A DNA stretch of 8,118 nucleotides from Phormidesmis priestleyi (GTDB lineage: Bacteria; Cyanobacteriota; Cyanobacteriia; Phormidesmidales; Phormidesmidaceae): assembly GCA_003242115.1 (NCBI GenBank), contig QBMP01000209.1, positions 1 through 8,118 of the forward strand, in the 5' to 3' direction. Under the pieces are notes generated by a model. It was not told the DNA's origin. It saw only the letters and a program-made list of their open reading frames with translations, and ran no database searches. The translations under genes and the position numbers were made by a program. Positions 1 through 5,592 of this stretch are shown piece after piece; within the stretch, counting starts at the first letter, position 1, and the number at the start of each line of letters is the position of its first letter.

Positions 1-41
1 GCGAATACCTTTAGAATTGAATATGCAGATTTAGGAACGAT

Positions 42-1490
42 ATGAGCAATCAAGAGCCGATTCATGTGATTGGTGGCGGGCTGGCTGGCACGGAAGCCGC
101 CTGGCAGATAGCCCGCGCTGGGGTGCCCGTGGTGCTGCATGAAATGAGGCCCGTTAAAACCAGCCCTGCCCATCATTCTGAAGATTTGGCTGAGCTGGTG
201 TGCAGCAATTCCTTTGGGGCAATGGGTACCGATAGAGCTTCGGGGCTGCTGCATGAAGAGCTGCGGCGATTGGGGTCGGTGGTGATTGCCAAAGCCGATG
301 AACATGCGGTGCCCGCAGGCGGCGCACTGGCTGTAGATCGCGGCGTATTTGGAAAAGATCTTACTCAGACTCTGGCTACTCATCCTTTGATTGATCTGCG
401 CCGCGATGAAGTGCAGCGCATTCCTGAGACCGGCATTGTGGTGCTGGCGACTGGGCCACTGACCAGTCAAGCCCTCAGTGAAGATTTGGAGCGACTGGCA
501 GGGCAAGCTTACATGAGCTTTTTCGATGCGGCAAGTCCGATTATTGTGGGCGAGTCAATTGATTTAGATGTCGCCTTTATGGCTTCTCGCTATGACCGAG
601 GTGAGGCCGCGTATCTCAACTGCCCAATGAACAAGGCGCAGTATTTGGCTTTTTACGCTGAGCTATGCGCCGCTGAGCAGGCTGAGCTAAAAGATTTTGA
701 GCGAGAAACGGCGAAGTTTTTTGAAGCGTGTTTGCCGATTGAGGAAATGGCGCGGCGCGGTGAAGAAACGATGCGCTATGGGCCGCTGAAGCCGGTGGGC
801 TTGTTTGATACGGAAAAGTTCGGGGCGTTTGATGCACCAGATAACAAGATGAATAAGCCCTATGCGGTGGTGCAGCTGCGCCAAGAAGATAAGGCCGGAC
901 AGCTTTGGAATATGGTGGGCTTTCAAACTAATTTGCGCTGGGGTGAGCAAAAAAGGGTTTTTCGGATGATTCCTGGCTTAGAAAATGCGGAATTTGTGCG
1001 GATGGGCGTGATGCACCGCAATACGTTTATTAATTCGCCGGAGCTGCTGACTGGGGGGTTGCAGTTTAAGTCGCGGCCAACGCTACTAGCCGCAGGGCAG
1101 TTGGTGGGCACTGAAGGCTATACGGCGGCGATCGCTGGCGGTTGGCTAGCAGGCACCAATGCCGCTCGGCTGGCTTTGGGCAAGTCGCCTTTAACCCTGC
1201 CGCTCACAACCATGATCGGCGCACTCACGGGCTTTATCAGCGCTGCCGAACCTAAGCACTTTCAGCCGATGCCACCCAATTTTGGCATCATTCCACCCCT
1301 GGCCAAAAAAGTTAGGAATAAGCGCGATCGCTACGGACTGTATCGCGATCGCGCCTTCACTGATTTACACACTTGGGCCATCGAGCAGGGTCTGCGCTTA
1401 ATTGAACCGCCTTTAAGTGAGTCTGAATCAGCTGCAACCCGACCATCCGCTCAGTTGCTCTCAGCGCCAGAATATAGTTTGGCAAAGTGA
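42..1490 (+). CDS. trmFO: Methylenetetrahydrofolate--tRNA-(uracil-54-C5)-methyltransferase (folate/FAD-dependent)
   Basis: Cytoplasmic flavoenzyme that makes ribothymidine at position 54 of the tRNA T-loop, taking the carbon from 5,10-methylenetetrahydrofolate and reducing power through FAD. The 482-residue protein opens with the dinucleotide-binding motif GGGLAGTE (residues 11-18). It has the family's LVCSNSFGA segment with Cys54, and Cys230 in [13 protein letters not shown]; these match the two catalytic cysteines known in Bacillus TrmFO (C53 and C226). The family blocks [32 protein letters not shown] and [12 protein letters not shown] are all present. The last ~20 residues are a Ser/Ala-rich tail beyond the conserved core. 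The ATG start is preceded by AGGA (33-36) at a 5-nt gap. The stop overlaps or closely precedes the hydrolase gene, suggesting co-transcription. Complete and intact. Confidence 0.98.
   Translation: MSNQEPIHVIGGGLAGTEAAWQIARAGVPVVLHEMRPVKTSPAHHSEDLAELVCSNSFGAMGTDRASGLLHEELRRLGSVVIAKADEHAVPAGGALAVDRGVFGKDLTQTLATHPLIDLRRDEVQRIPETGIVVLATGPLTSQALSEDLERLAGQAYMSFFDAASPIIVGESIDLDVAFMASRYDRGEAAYLNCPMNKAQYLAFYAELCAAEQAELKDFERETAKFFEACLPIEEMARRGEETMRYGPLKPVGLFDTEKFGAFDAPDNKMNKPYAVVQLRQEDKAGQLWNMVGFQTNLRWGEQKRVFRMIPGLENAEFVRMGVMHRNTFINSPELLTGGLQFKSRPTLLAAGQLVGTEGYTAAIAGGWLAGTNAARLALGKSPLTLPLTTMIGALTGFISAAEPKHFQPMPPNFGIIPPLAKKVRNKRDRYGLYRDRAFTDLHTWAIEQGLRLIEPPLSESESAATRPSAQLLSAPEYSLAK
1324..1352. repeat. 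HIP1 octamers (GCGATCGC)
   Basis: Two HIP1 palindromes lie 21 bp apart here (1324-1331 and 1345-1352), encoding RDR twice in TrmFO. Other copies are at 1128, 1919, 2264, 4464, 5299, 5596, 6203 and 6990 (start positions). Ten copies in 8.1 kb is a strong cyanobacterial signature. All ten lie in coding sequence (one at the end of the proposed 34-aa ORF) and none lies in the 2360-3647 region. Confidence 0.9.
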
Positions 1491-1549
1491 TCACATTAGC
1501 AACACAACCATTTTGCATCCGTCGAAGGCCCTATCGCTTTGAATGGCCC

Positions 1550-2359
1550 ATGCTAAAACTCCTGCCGCTGATTTTTCTGATCTTTTTGGCCATTTACAGT
1601 GCCTTCGCTGCCAGCGTCTTTTTCTTTGCAGATCGCCTAGTTTTTTTGCCACCACCCGCTAGCTACGATCACCATCCAACGAGAGATCCCCACGCCATCA
1701 ATATTTTGACTGGGGATGCCAACGTGATTGCAGCCCGCTATTTTCATCATCCCGCTGGCTACTACACCATCTTGTATAGCCACGGTAACGCCTCAGATAT
1801 TGGCACAGTTTCACCCATCTTAGAGACCCTATACGCTCAGGGATTTTCCGTGCTGGCTTACGACTATCCCGGCTATGGCAGCAGCTCAGGCAAAGCCAGC
1901 GAAGCGGGTGCTTACAATGCGATCGCCGCCACCTACAGCTATCTGAACGATACTCTAAACGTCCCGCCCGAAAAGATTATTCTGCACGGTCAGTCTTTAG
2001 GCGGTGGGCCCAGCACCTATTTAGCCGCTCAGCTAGCCGCCAAAACGCCCGTAGCAGGGCTGATTTTAGAAAGTACGTTCTCCAGCATTTTTCAGGTAAT
2101 CACCCGTTTTAGTATCCTGCCCTTTGACAAATTCCCCACCATCCAGCGCATCAATAAAATTAACTGTCCGCTGCTAATTATTCACGGCACCCACGATCAA
2201 ACCATTTCCTTGAGCCACGCTCAGACACTATTTGCGTCTGCCCAGGAGCCGAAACAGTTAGTCGCGATCGCCGAGGCCGATCATAACAACCTGCTTTGGG
2301 TTGACCGCACCACCTATCTCAACGCCATCCAAACCTTTGCCGACAGCCTGCAAAAATAG
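1550..2359 (+). CDS. Membrane-anchored alpha/beta hydrolase (Bem46/ABHD13-like)
   Basis: Serine hydrolase of the alpha/beta fold; substrate unknown. Numbered from this ATG (269 aa), it begins with an uncleaved-looking hydrophobic helix (residues ~3-27, ending FFFADRLVFLPPP), so it is probably held in a membrane with the catalytic domain outside that helix. The oxyanion-type motif SHGNA lies at ~77-81. The nucleophile elbow GQSLGG gives Ser149, and the rest of the triad is probably Asp216 (HGTHDQ) and His245 (ADHNN). An in-frame GTG at 1487 would add 21 residues ([10 protein letters not shown]...) and overlap the trmFO stop by four bases (GTGA). I prefer the ATG because the signal anchor then lies at the N-terminus, as is usual in this family. 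Neither start has a clear ribosome-binding site. It follows trmFO by 59 bp and is probably co-transcribed, though no functional link is apparent. Confidence 0.93.
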   Translation: MLKLLPLIFLIFLAIYSAFAASVFFFADRLVFLPPPASYDHHPTRDPHAINILTGDANVIAARYFHHPAGYYTILYSHGNASDIGTVSPILETLYAQGFSVLAYDYPGYGSSSGKASEAGAYNAIAATYSYLNDTLNVPPEKIILHGQSLGGGPSTYLAAQLAAKTPVAGLILESTFSSIFQVITRFSILPFDKFPTIQRINKINCPLLIIHGTHDQTISLSHAQTLFASAQEPKQLVAIAEADHNNLLWVDRTTYLNAIQTFADSLQK

Positions 2360-2369
2360 GGCAGCAGAC

Positions 2370-2391
2370 CAGTCAACCCTTACAGTCAACC
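2370..2391 (+). repeat. Short direct repeat CAGTCAACC x2 after the hydrolase gene
   Basis: CAGTCAACC occurs at 2370-2378 and 2383-2391, 13 bp apart start to start, just after the hydrolase stop codon. It does not form a hairpin, and no intrinsic terminator is evident immediately after this gene. Confidence 0.5.
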
Positions 2392-2714
2392 TTCACAAAC
2401 CAATCTCTTAACAGCCCGCAGCGGTGAAGATAATGTGAAAATTGCTGGCACTTCAAAAAAGCCATGCTAAGTTGAAATACCTGATAAAAGTCCTGTTCTT
2501 TCAGAACGCAGCTTCGTGACGATACGCCTGAGCTGTCTCCTTACAATGACGCTGCTTCATCAAGTCAGCTCCATACACTGATCCTAATCAATTAGCCGTA
2601 AGGCTGATAGCACGGCAGTATATGGACAGTAATAAAGCAGAAAAAAGCAGTGATCAACCAGTTATCCAGCCGTTATAAAGCGATAACATTAAGTCGATAG
2701 TACTGATAGGGAGA

Positions 2715-2757
2715 ACAGTTAAGACAGTTAGATAGATTCATAACTGTGCCTGTTTTT
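2715..2757 (+). terminator. Weak terminator-like hairpin after the hydrolase gene
   Basis: ACAGTTA (2724-2730) pairs perfectly with TAACTGT (2741-2747) across a 10-nt loop, and a run of five T follows at 2753-2757. A second copy of ACAGTTA lies directly upstream (2715-2721), giving a tandem 9-bp repeat (ACAGTTAAG/ACAGTTAGA). The stem is AT-rich and the T-run starts five bases after it, so termination would be weak. It could end the trmFO-hydrolase transcript, about 360 bp past the last stop, or be a chance structure. Confidence 0.3.
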
Positions 2758-2841
2758 ATAGCGTCCTATTGTCTTCATCTACCGCAGTTGAGCAATTTAT
2801 CTTAGACCAGAATTACAGAACCCGCGTAAGCACTAGCCGTC

Positions 2842-2886
2842 AGCATTGGCTTTCAGCAGTCTTTCAGCAGTGAAGCTGGCAATGCT
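2842..2886 (+). repeat. Inverted repeat enclosing a tandem 11-bp repeat
   Basis: AGCATTG (2842-2848) pairs with CAATGCT (2880-2886). Inside, GCTTT (2849-2853) can pair with GAAGC (2872-2876, one G-U), with a 3-nt bulge (TGG, 2877-2879) between the helices. The loop carries an exact tandem repeat, CTTTCAGCAGT at 2850-2860 and 2861-2871. As RNA this would be a bulged hairpin of about 12 bp. Confidence 0.45.
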
Positions 2887-2906
2887 AATTTAGCTAGCCT
2901 CAAACA

Positions 2907-2993
2907 ATCTACCTACCGATATTTAGGCAATATCTGCCGACATCTGGCCAATATTTGCTAGAGGCCAGCAATAGATTAAGTCTGTTGGTAGAT
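2907..2993 (+). other. Possible three-way-junction RNA fold
   Basis: An outer helix ATCTACC (2907-2913) with GGTAGAT (2987-2993) encloses two separate perfect hairpins: GATATT/AATATC (2918-2923 with 2929-2934, 5-nt loop) and CTGGCC/GGCCAG (2944-2949 with 2963-2968, 13-nt loop). The three helices are mutually compatible and would form a compact 87-nt branched fold on the + strand. It matches no riboswitch or small-RNA family I know. A single 7-bp pairing is expected by chance in this region, so the nested arrangement is the only reason to list it. Confidence 0.3.
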
Positions 2994-3038
2994 GCTTAAA
3001 AAGTAACCTAAGACTAATTTGTTATAGCGTCAGGATTA

Positions 3039-3063
3039 AGGTGTGAGTCAACCCAGGTGTGAG
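3039..3063 (+). repeat. Direct repeat AGGTGTGAG x2
   Basis: The 9-mer AGGTGTGAG is present at 3039-3047 and 3055-3063, with a 16-bp period. Spaced direct repeats of this length upstream of a regulator gene can be a protein-binding site, but no known binding motif was recognised. Confidence 0.4.
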
Positions 3064-3140
3064 ATCAGAGTGCAAGACCGGAGAAAGTTTAAGATAAAGG
3101 TCAGTTAGCGGAGAGAGTGATGCTTTAAATCTATCCGCAT

Positions 3141-3179
3141 CGGTGAGGGTACGGTGATCACAGCAGGAAAGCCTCACTG
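3141..3179 (+). repeat. Hairpin with internal GTGATCAC palindrome
   Basis: CGGTGAGG (3141-3148) pairs with CCTCACTG (3172-3179) over 8 bp including one G-U. The 23-nt loop contains the perfect palindrome GTGATCAC (3154-3161), which could be a dimer-binding site or a kissing loop. It lies upstream of the possible promoter at 3214-3243. Confidence 0.4.
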
Positions 3180-3213
3180 TGAATACTATGTTCCTTAGTC
3201 ATAATGTTAAGCG

Positions 3214-3243
3214 TTGAACCAAGCGTAAATTTAGGACTTTAAT
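3214..3243 (+). promoter_or_regulatory. Possible sigma-70 promoter for the sigma gene
   Basis: TTGAAC (3214-3219) and TTTAAT (3238-3243) are separated by 18 bp, matching 4/6 and 5/6 positions of the -35 and -10 consensus. Transcription would begin near 3250 and give a leader of about 400 nt before the sigma gene. The spacer contains AGCGTAAA (3222-3229), one arm of an inverted repeat whose other arm TTTACGCT is at 3265-3272, just past the predicted start. No experimental start site is known to me. Confidence 0.35.
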
Positions 3244-3292
3244 GTAATTCTAAGCACACGTAATTTTACGCTCAGCACTCTTTTAGGTGCTG
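3222..3292 (+). repeat. Inverted repeats around the putative promoter start
   Basis: AGCGTAAA (3222-3229) is inverted as TTTACGCT (3265-3272). Immediately after comes a hairpin CAGCAC (3273-3278)/GTGCTG (3287-3292) with an 8-nt loop. A short dyad CGTAA-TT-TTACG (3259-3270) overlaps the right arm. These could be operator half-sites or leader hairpins of the sigma transcript; the assignment is open. Confidence 0.4.
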
Positions 3293-3335
3293 CCGCTAAG
3301 GTTAAGTCAATTAGAACCGTAGAAACGCCTAGACA

Positions 3336-3365
3336 CATCGCTCCTAAACATATCACTCCTAAACA
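3336..3365 (+). repeat. Tandem 15-bp repeat
   Basis: Two adjacent 15-bp units (3336-3350 and 3351-3365), each with the shared core CTCCTAAACA, differ at only two positions. They sit about 50 bp upstream of the extended -10 sequence at 3411-3419, a spacing compatible with an activator site, though no known motif was recognised. Confidence 0.5.
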
Positions 3366-3410
3366 ACTCAGAGAAACTGCTTAAAAATCCCAATAAAGGG
3401 TTTGATAAAG

Positions 3411-3419
3411 TGCTAATAT
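3411..3419 (+). promoter_or_regulatory. Possible extended -10 promoter element
   Basis: TGCTAATAT fits the extended -10 pattern TG-N-TAnnnT (hexamer TAATAT, 3414-3419). No good -35 hexamer lies 16-18 bp upstream, as is common for extended -10 or activated promoters. Transcription would start near 3426, giving a leader of roughly 220 nt before the sigma gene. Confidence 0.35.
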
Positions 3420-3516
3420 AAACTCATAACGATTCCGAGTAAGCCATTTTCGCAAGGCTTGCTTCAGGTAACGACGCTGATGCCTAAATTGAGATCGCCT
3501 AGATTAAGTGCCCAGC

Positions 3517-3528
3517 AGCTATATAGCT
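3517..3528. repeat. Perfect 12-bp palindrome in the sigma leader
   Basis: AGCTATATAGCT reads the same on both strands. It lies about 120 bp before the sigma start codon and is a possible symmetric protein-binding site; no specific regulator is suggested. Confidence 0.4.
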
Positions 3529-3562
3529 ATCGTTAGCGGCTAGTGTGGCTGGATTTAGAGGG

Positions 3563-3588
3563 CTGAGTTTAGTGTTTGCAGAACTCAG
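3563..3588 (+). repeat. Leader hairpin close to the sigma start codon
   Basis: CTGAGTT (3563-3569) pairs with AACTCAG (3582-3588), with a G-U pair possible on each side, and a loop of about 10-12 nt. It ends 59 bp before the GTG start and would lie in the 5' untranslated region from either suggested promoter. It has no T-run and does not sequester the ribosome-binding site. Confidence 0.4.
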
Positions 3589-3647
3589 TGTGAGTAAAGA
3601 AAAGTTGAGAAAATTCAATTTGTAAGCAGTTAGGGAGCATTTGTAGC

Positions 3648-4976
3648 GTGCCTATTGCTCAACCCTTTAAAAGAACTTTCGGCGGAGGCCCCTTAAACCC
3701 TATGGCTACCAATCATCCTCGCGAAACCGAAACCCAGACAATCGAAAAACATATTGACCTTAAGCAGGTCTCTGTAACAAAAGAGACTAAGGCTGAGAAG
3801 ATGACTACAAAAGAAAAAAACGTCCAAAAGACCGCCCAAAAGACACCTGAAGCCACTTCTGTAAAAGTCGCCTTTAAAGGTGCAGAAGGCTCAGACACAG
3901 CAGCAACTTCTACCCAAAAGACCCGGAAAACTTCTAAGCGTAAGGCCAAGCCGCTGTACACTACTGACGCTGTACGCGCCTACCTACACGAGATTGGCCG
4001 CGTTCCTTTGCTGAGCCACGAAGATGAAATTGTGCTTGGCAAGCAGGTACAGCAGCTAATGGCGCTGTTAGAAGTTAAAGCTTCGCTGATTGAAAACTTG
4101 CCCGAAATTACAGATGCTGAGGCCGAGGCCAAGGCCGATGCAGCTTCTGAAGGTGAGCCAGCTGAAGAAAGTCTATCGGCTGAAATTTCTGAGGCTGAAT
4201 GGGCCGCAGCTGCTGGCATGAGTGAGGCTGACTTGAGCTATCACCTGCGTCGCGGCCAACGGGCTAAGCGTAAAATGATCGAGGCTAATCTGCGCTTAGT
4301 GGTCGCCGTAGCGAAAAAATACCAAAAGCGCAACTTAGAGTTTTTAGATCTAATCCAAGAGGGCACGTTGGGCCTTGAGCGCGGCGTTGAAAAATTTGAC
4401 CCCATGAAGGGCTACAAGTTTTCGACCTACGCCTACTGGTGGATTCGTCAGGCGATTACCAGAGCGATCGCTCAACAAGCCCGCACGATTCGTTTGCCTA
4501 TTCACATCACCGAAAAGCTCAATAAAATCAAGCGAGTCCAGCGTGAGCTATCGCAAAAGTTAGGGCGCAGCCCAAATGCTGCCGAGGTCGGCGTTGAGCT
4601 AGACCTTGAACCCAAGCAAGTACGCGAATATTTGACGATTGCGCGTCAGCCCATTTCACTGGATGTGCGCATTGGCGACAACCAGGATACCGAACTGCAA
4701 GATCTGCTAGAAGACGACGGCGCTTCACCTGAAGACTACACCGTGCAGCAGTCTCTGCGCCAGGATATCTTCAGAATGCTCTCCGAGCTAACGCCTCAGC
4801 AGCAGGAAGTCATCAATCTGCGCTTTGGCATGAATGACGGTGCGCCATTGTCTCTGGCAAAAGTCGGACAGCAAATGGGCATCAGCCGTGAGCGCGTTCG
4901 TCAGCTAGAGCAGCAGGCGCTAAAGCACTTACGTCGTCGGAAGGCCAGCGTGAATGGTTATTTAGCCGCTAGCTAG
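3648..4976 (+). CDS. Group 2 RNA polymerase sigma-70 factor, cyanobacterial SigB/SigD type
   Basis: Sigma-70 family subunit that directs RNA polymerase to promoters; group 2 factors are non-essential and act in stress or nutrient responses. In the 442-aa product, region 1.2 spans ~105-140 (TTDAVRAYLHEIGRVPLLS), region 2 ~200-280 (EANLRLVVAVAKKY, DLIQEGTLGLERGVEKFD, FSTYAYWWIRQAITRAIA), region 3 ~281-355, and region 4 ~370-435 with the -35-binding helix-turn-helix (SLAKVGQQMGISRERVRQLE). The linker DNQDTELQDLLEDDGASPEDY and the ending RRRKASVNGYLAAS resemble SigB/SigD rather than SigA or SigC; the exact paralogue is not certain. The N-terminal ~80 residues are Lys/Thr/Glu-rich and probably disordered, and ~152-183 is an acidic Ala/Glu insert. 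The GTG start has AGGGAG (3632-3637) 10 nt upstream. An ATG at 3702 with GGAGG (3684-3688) 13 nt upstream is an equally plausible start and would remove 18 residues. Confidence 0.96.
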   Translation: MPIAQPFKRTFGGGPLNPMATNHPRETETQTIEKHIDLKQVSVTKETKAEKMTTKEKNVQKTAQKTPEATSVKVAFKGAEGSDTAATSTQKTRKTSKRKAKPLYTTDAVRAYLHEIGRVPLLSHEDEIVLGKQVQQLMALLEVKASLIENLPEITDAEAEAKADAASEGEPAEESLSAEISEAEWAAAAGMSEADLSYHLRRGQRAKRKMIEANLRLVVAVAKKYQKRNLEFLDLIQEGTLGLERGVEKFDPMKGYKFSTYAYWWIRQAITRAIAQQARTIRLPIHITEKLNKIKRVQRELSQKLGRSPNAAEVGVELDLEPKQVREYLTIARQPISLDVRIGDNQDTELQDLLEDDGASPEDYTVQQSLRQDIFRMLSELTPQQQEVINLRFGMNDGAPLSLAKVGQQMGISRERVRQLEQQALKHLRRRKASVNGYLAAS

Positions 4977-4986
4977 TCTAGCTAGC
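4968..4986. repeat. Inverted repeat over the sigma stop codon
   Basis: GCTAGCTA (4968-4975) is inverted exactly as TAGCTAGC (4979-4986) around the 3-bp spacer GTC. The TAG stop codon (4974-4976) lies inside it. No T-run follows, so it is not an intrinsic terminator. It may protect the mRNA 3' end, or it may be a product of the simple CTAG/GCTA sequence. Confidence 0.5.
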
Positions 4987-5050
4987 AGCGTTTCGAGCCG
5001 ATATTGAGTCAGTCTTCGGCATAGCTCAAGTTGACTCGAATTCTAAACTG

Positions 5051-5090
5051 AAAATCAGCCTACCTCTTCAGTGCAGGTAGGCTGATTTTT
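5051..5090. terminator. Bidirectional Rho-independent terminator
   Basis: A perfect 15-bp stem (5051-5065 with 5075-5089) carries the GC-rich core CAGCCTACCT/AGGTAGGCTG and a 9-nt loop. It is flanked by AAAA on the left and TTTTT on the right, so both strands give a hairpin followed by a U-run. It lies 75 bp after the sigma stop codon and about 50 bp past the merR stop codon on the other strand, so it serves both convergent transcripts. Confidence 0.92.
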
Positions 5091-5095
5091 GCTGT

Positions 5096-5129
5096 CATGA
5101 AGGGGCCATTATGACATGATCCCTTCATG
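5096..5129 (-). repeat. Second hairpin in the convergent intergenic region
   Basis: CATGAAGGG (5096-5104) is inverted exactly as CCCTTCATG (5121-5129), leaving a 16-nt loop. It starts 12 bp past the merR stop codon. On the minus strand no U-run follows, so the main terminator further on is still needed; this hairpin could stabilise the merR mRNA end. Confidence 0.5.
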
Positions 5130-5140
5130 GCCTTGCCATT

Positions 5141-5572
5141 TTAAGCCAACGGCACTGTCTCAATTAGCGGGCAGATATCTCCAGCTTCGCTGTGGGGCGG
5201 CGTTTTGGCCCATCTGTCGCGATAGGCTTCGAGATCGCTTTTAAAGGCGTTCATCTGCTGAATTTGGCTGGCGAGGTGATCGATTTTTTCTTGTAGGCGC
5301 GATCGCACCAGGTCACAAGGCGCTTCTCCCTGCTGATATACACCCAGCACCTCCTTCACATCTTGCAGCGAAAAGCCCAGCGCCTGTGCCTTTTTAATAA
5401 ATTGCACTTGATGAATAGCTGCTGAACCGTAATAGCGATAGCCATTCTTACCCCGCTGAGAATTTACCAAACCCAGCTCTTCGTAATAGCGCAGCGCTCC
5501 GACCGCAACGCTAGCTTGCTTGGCGACCTCGCCGATCCGCAGTGGAATCGCCGGTTGAGTAGCGACAGCCAT
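5141..5572 (-). CDS. MerR-family heavy-metal-responsive transcriptional regulator
   Basis: Cytoplasmic DNA-binding dimer that would remodel a promoter with a long spacer when it binds metal. The 143-aa product has the N-terminal winged helix-turn-helix (~residues 11-50: LRIGEVAKQASVAVGALRYYEELGLV, then NGYRYYG). A dimerisation coiled coil follows (~85-120), then a short C-terminal metal loop. Cys86 (GEAPCDLV) sits where ZntR/CadR-type divalent-metal sensors have Cys and CueR-type sensors have Ser. Cys134 (GDICPLIE) ends the loop; His127 is nearby. The paired cysteines of ZntR (C114/C115) are missing. The ATG at 5572 is chosen because AGAGG (5580-5584) lies 7 nt upstream; an in-frame ATG at 5608 would add 12 residues and overlap the small ORF upstream. 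It lies downstream of leuA on the same strand. No metal efflux or uptake gene is present here, and I see no MerR-type operator. Confidence 0.92.
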   Translation of the reverse strand: MAVATQPAIPLRIGEVAKQASVAVGALRYYEELGLVNSQRGKNGYRYYGSAAIHQVQFIKKAQALGFSLQDVKEVLGVYQQGEAPCDLVRSRLQEKIDHLASQIQQMNAFKSDLEAYRDRWAKTPPHSEAGDICPLIETVPLA

Positions 5573-5579
5573 TTTGACA

Positions 5580-5584
5580 CCTCT
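5580..5584 (-). promoter_or_regulatory. Ribosome-binding site that fixes the merR start
   Basis: AGAGG on the minus strand lies 7 nt before the ATG at 5572. It is the best Shine-Dalgarno match near this gene and argues against the upstream in-frame ATG at 5608. Confidence 0.7.
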
Positions 5585-5592
5585 AAGAAATT

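Larger units (their letters stand above)
2360..3647. other. 1.29-kb non-coding region upstream of the sigma factor gene
   Basis: No open reading frame here on either strand looks like a protein: all frames are broken by stops and I recognise no domain. The stretch is visibly more AT-rich than the flanking genes and has no GCGATCGC octamer. It is full of short inverted and direct repeats (listed separately) and contains promoter-like sequences near 3214-3243 and 3411-3419. No tRNA, tmRNA, SRP RNA or 6S RNA signature was recognised. The likely roles are a long regulatory region and leader for the sigma gene and possibly an unannotated small RNA; this is inference. Many 6-7-bp inverted repeats are expected by chance in 1.3 kb. 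Confidence 0.75.

Noticed and set aside
616..1111. Minus-strand ORFs inside trmFO
   Set aside because: They are antisense shadows of an intact, well-recognised gene.
3141..3185. Possible cobalamin riboswitch box
   Set aside because: GCCTCACTG only loosely resembles the B12 box and the rest of the cobalamin riboswitch core is missing.
3336..3365. Possible Yfr1-like small RNA because of CTCCT-containing repeats
   Set aside because: The conserved ACUCCUCACAC core of Yfr1 is absent, and no flanking hairpin plus terminator has the right layout.
2360..3647. Foreign or mobile DNA, because of no HIP1 sites and lower GC
   Set aside because: About two HIP1 sites would be expected from the density elsewhere, so zero is not significant. 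No terminal inverted repeats, transposase or attachment site are seen, and low GC is normal for non-coding DNA.
3713..4728. Minus-strand ORFs inside the sigma gene
   Set aside because: They are shadows. The hydrophobic and Ser/Ala-rich translations come from the Lys/Glu-rich coding strand read in reverse.
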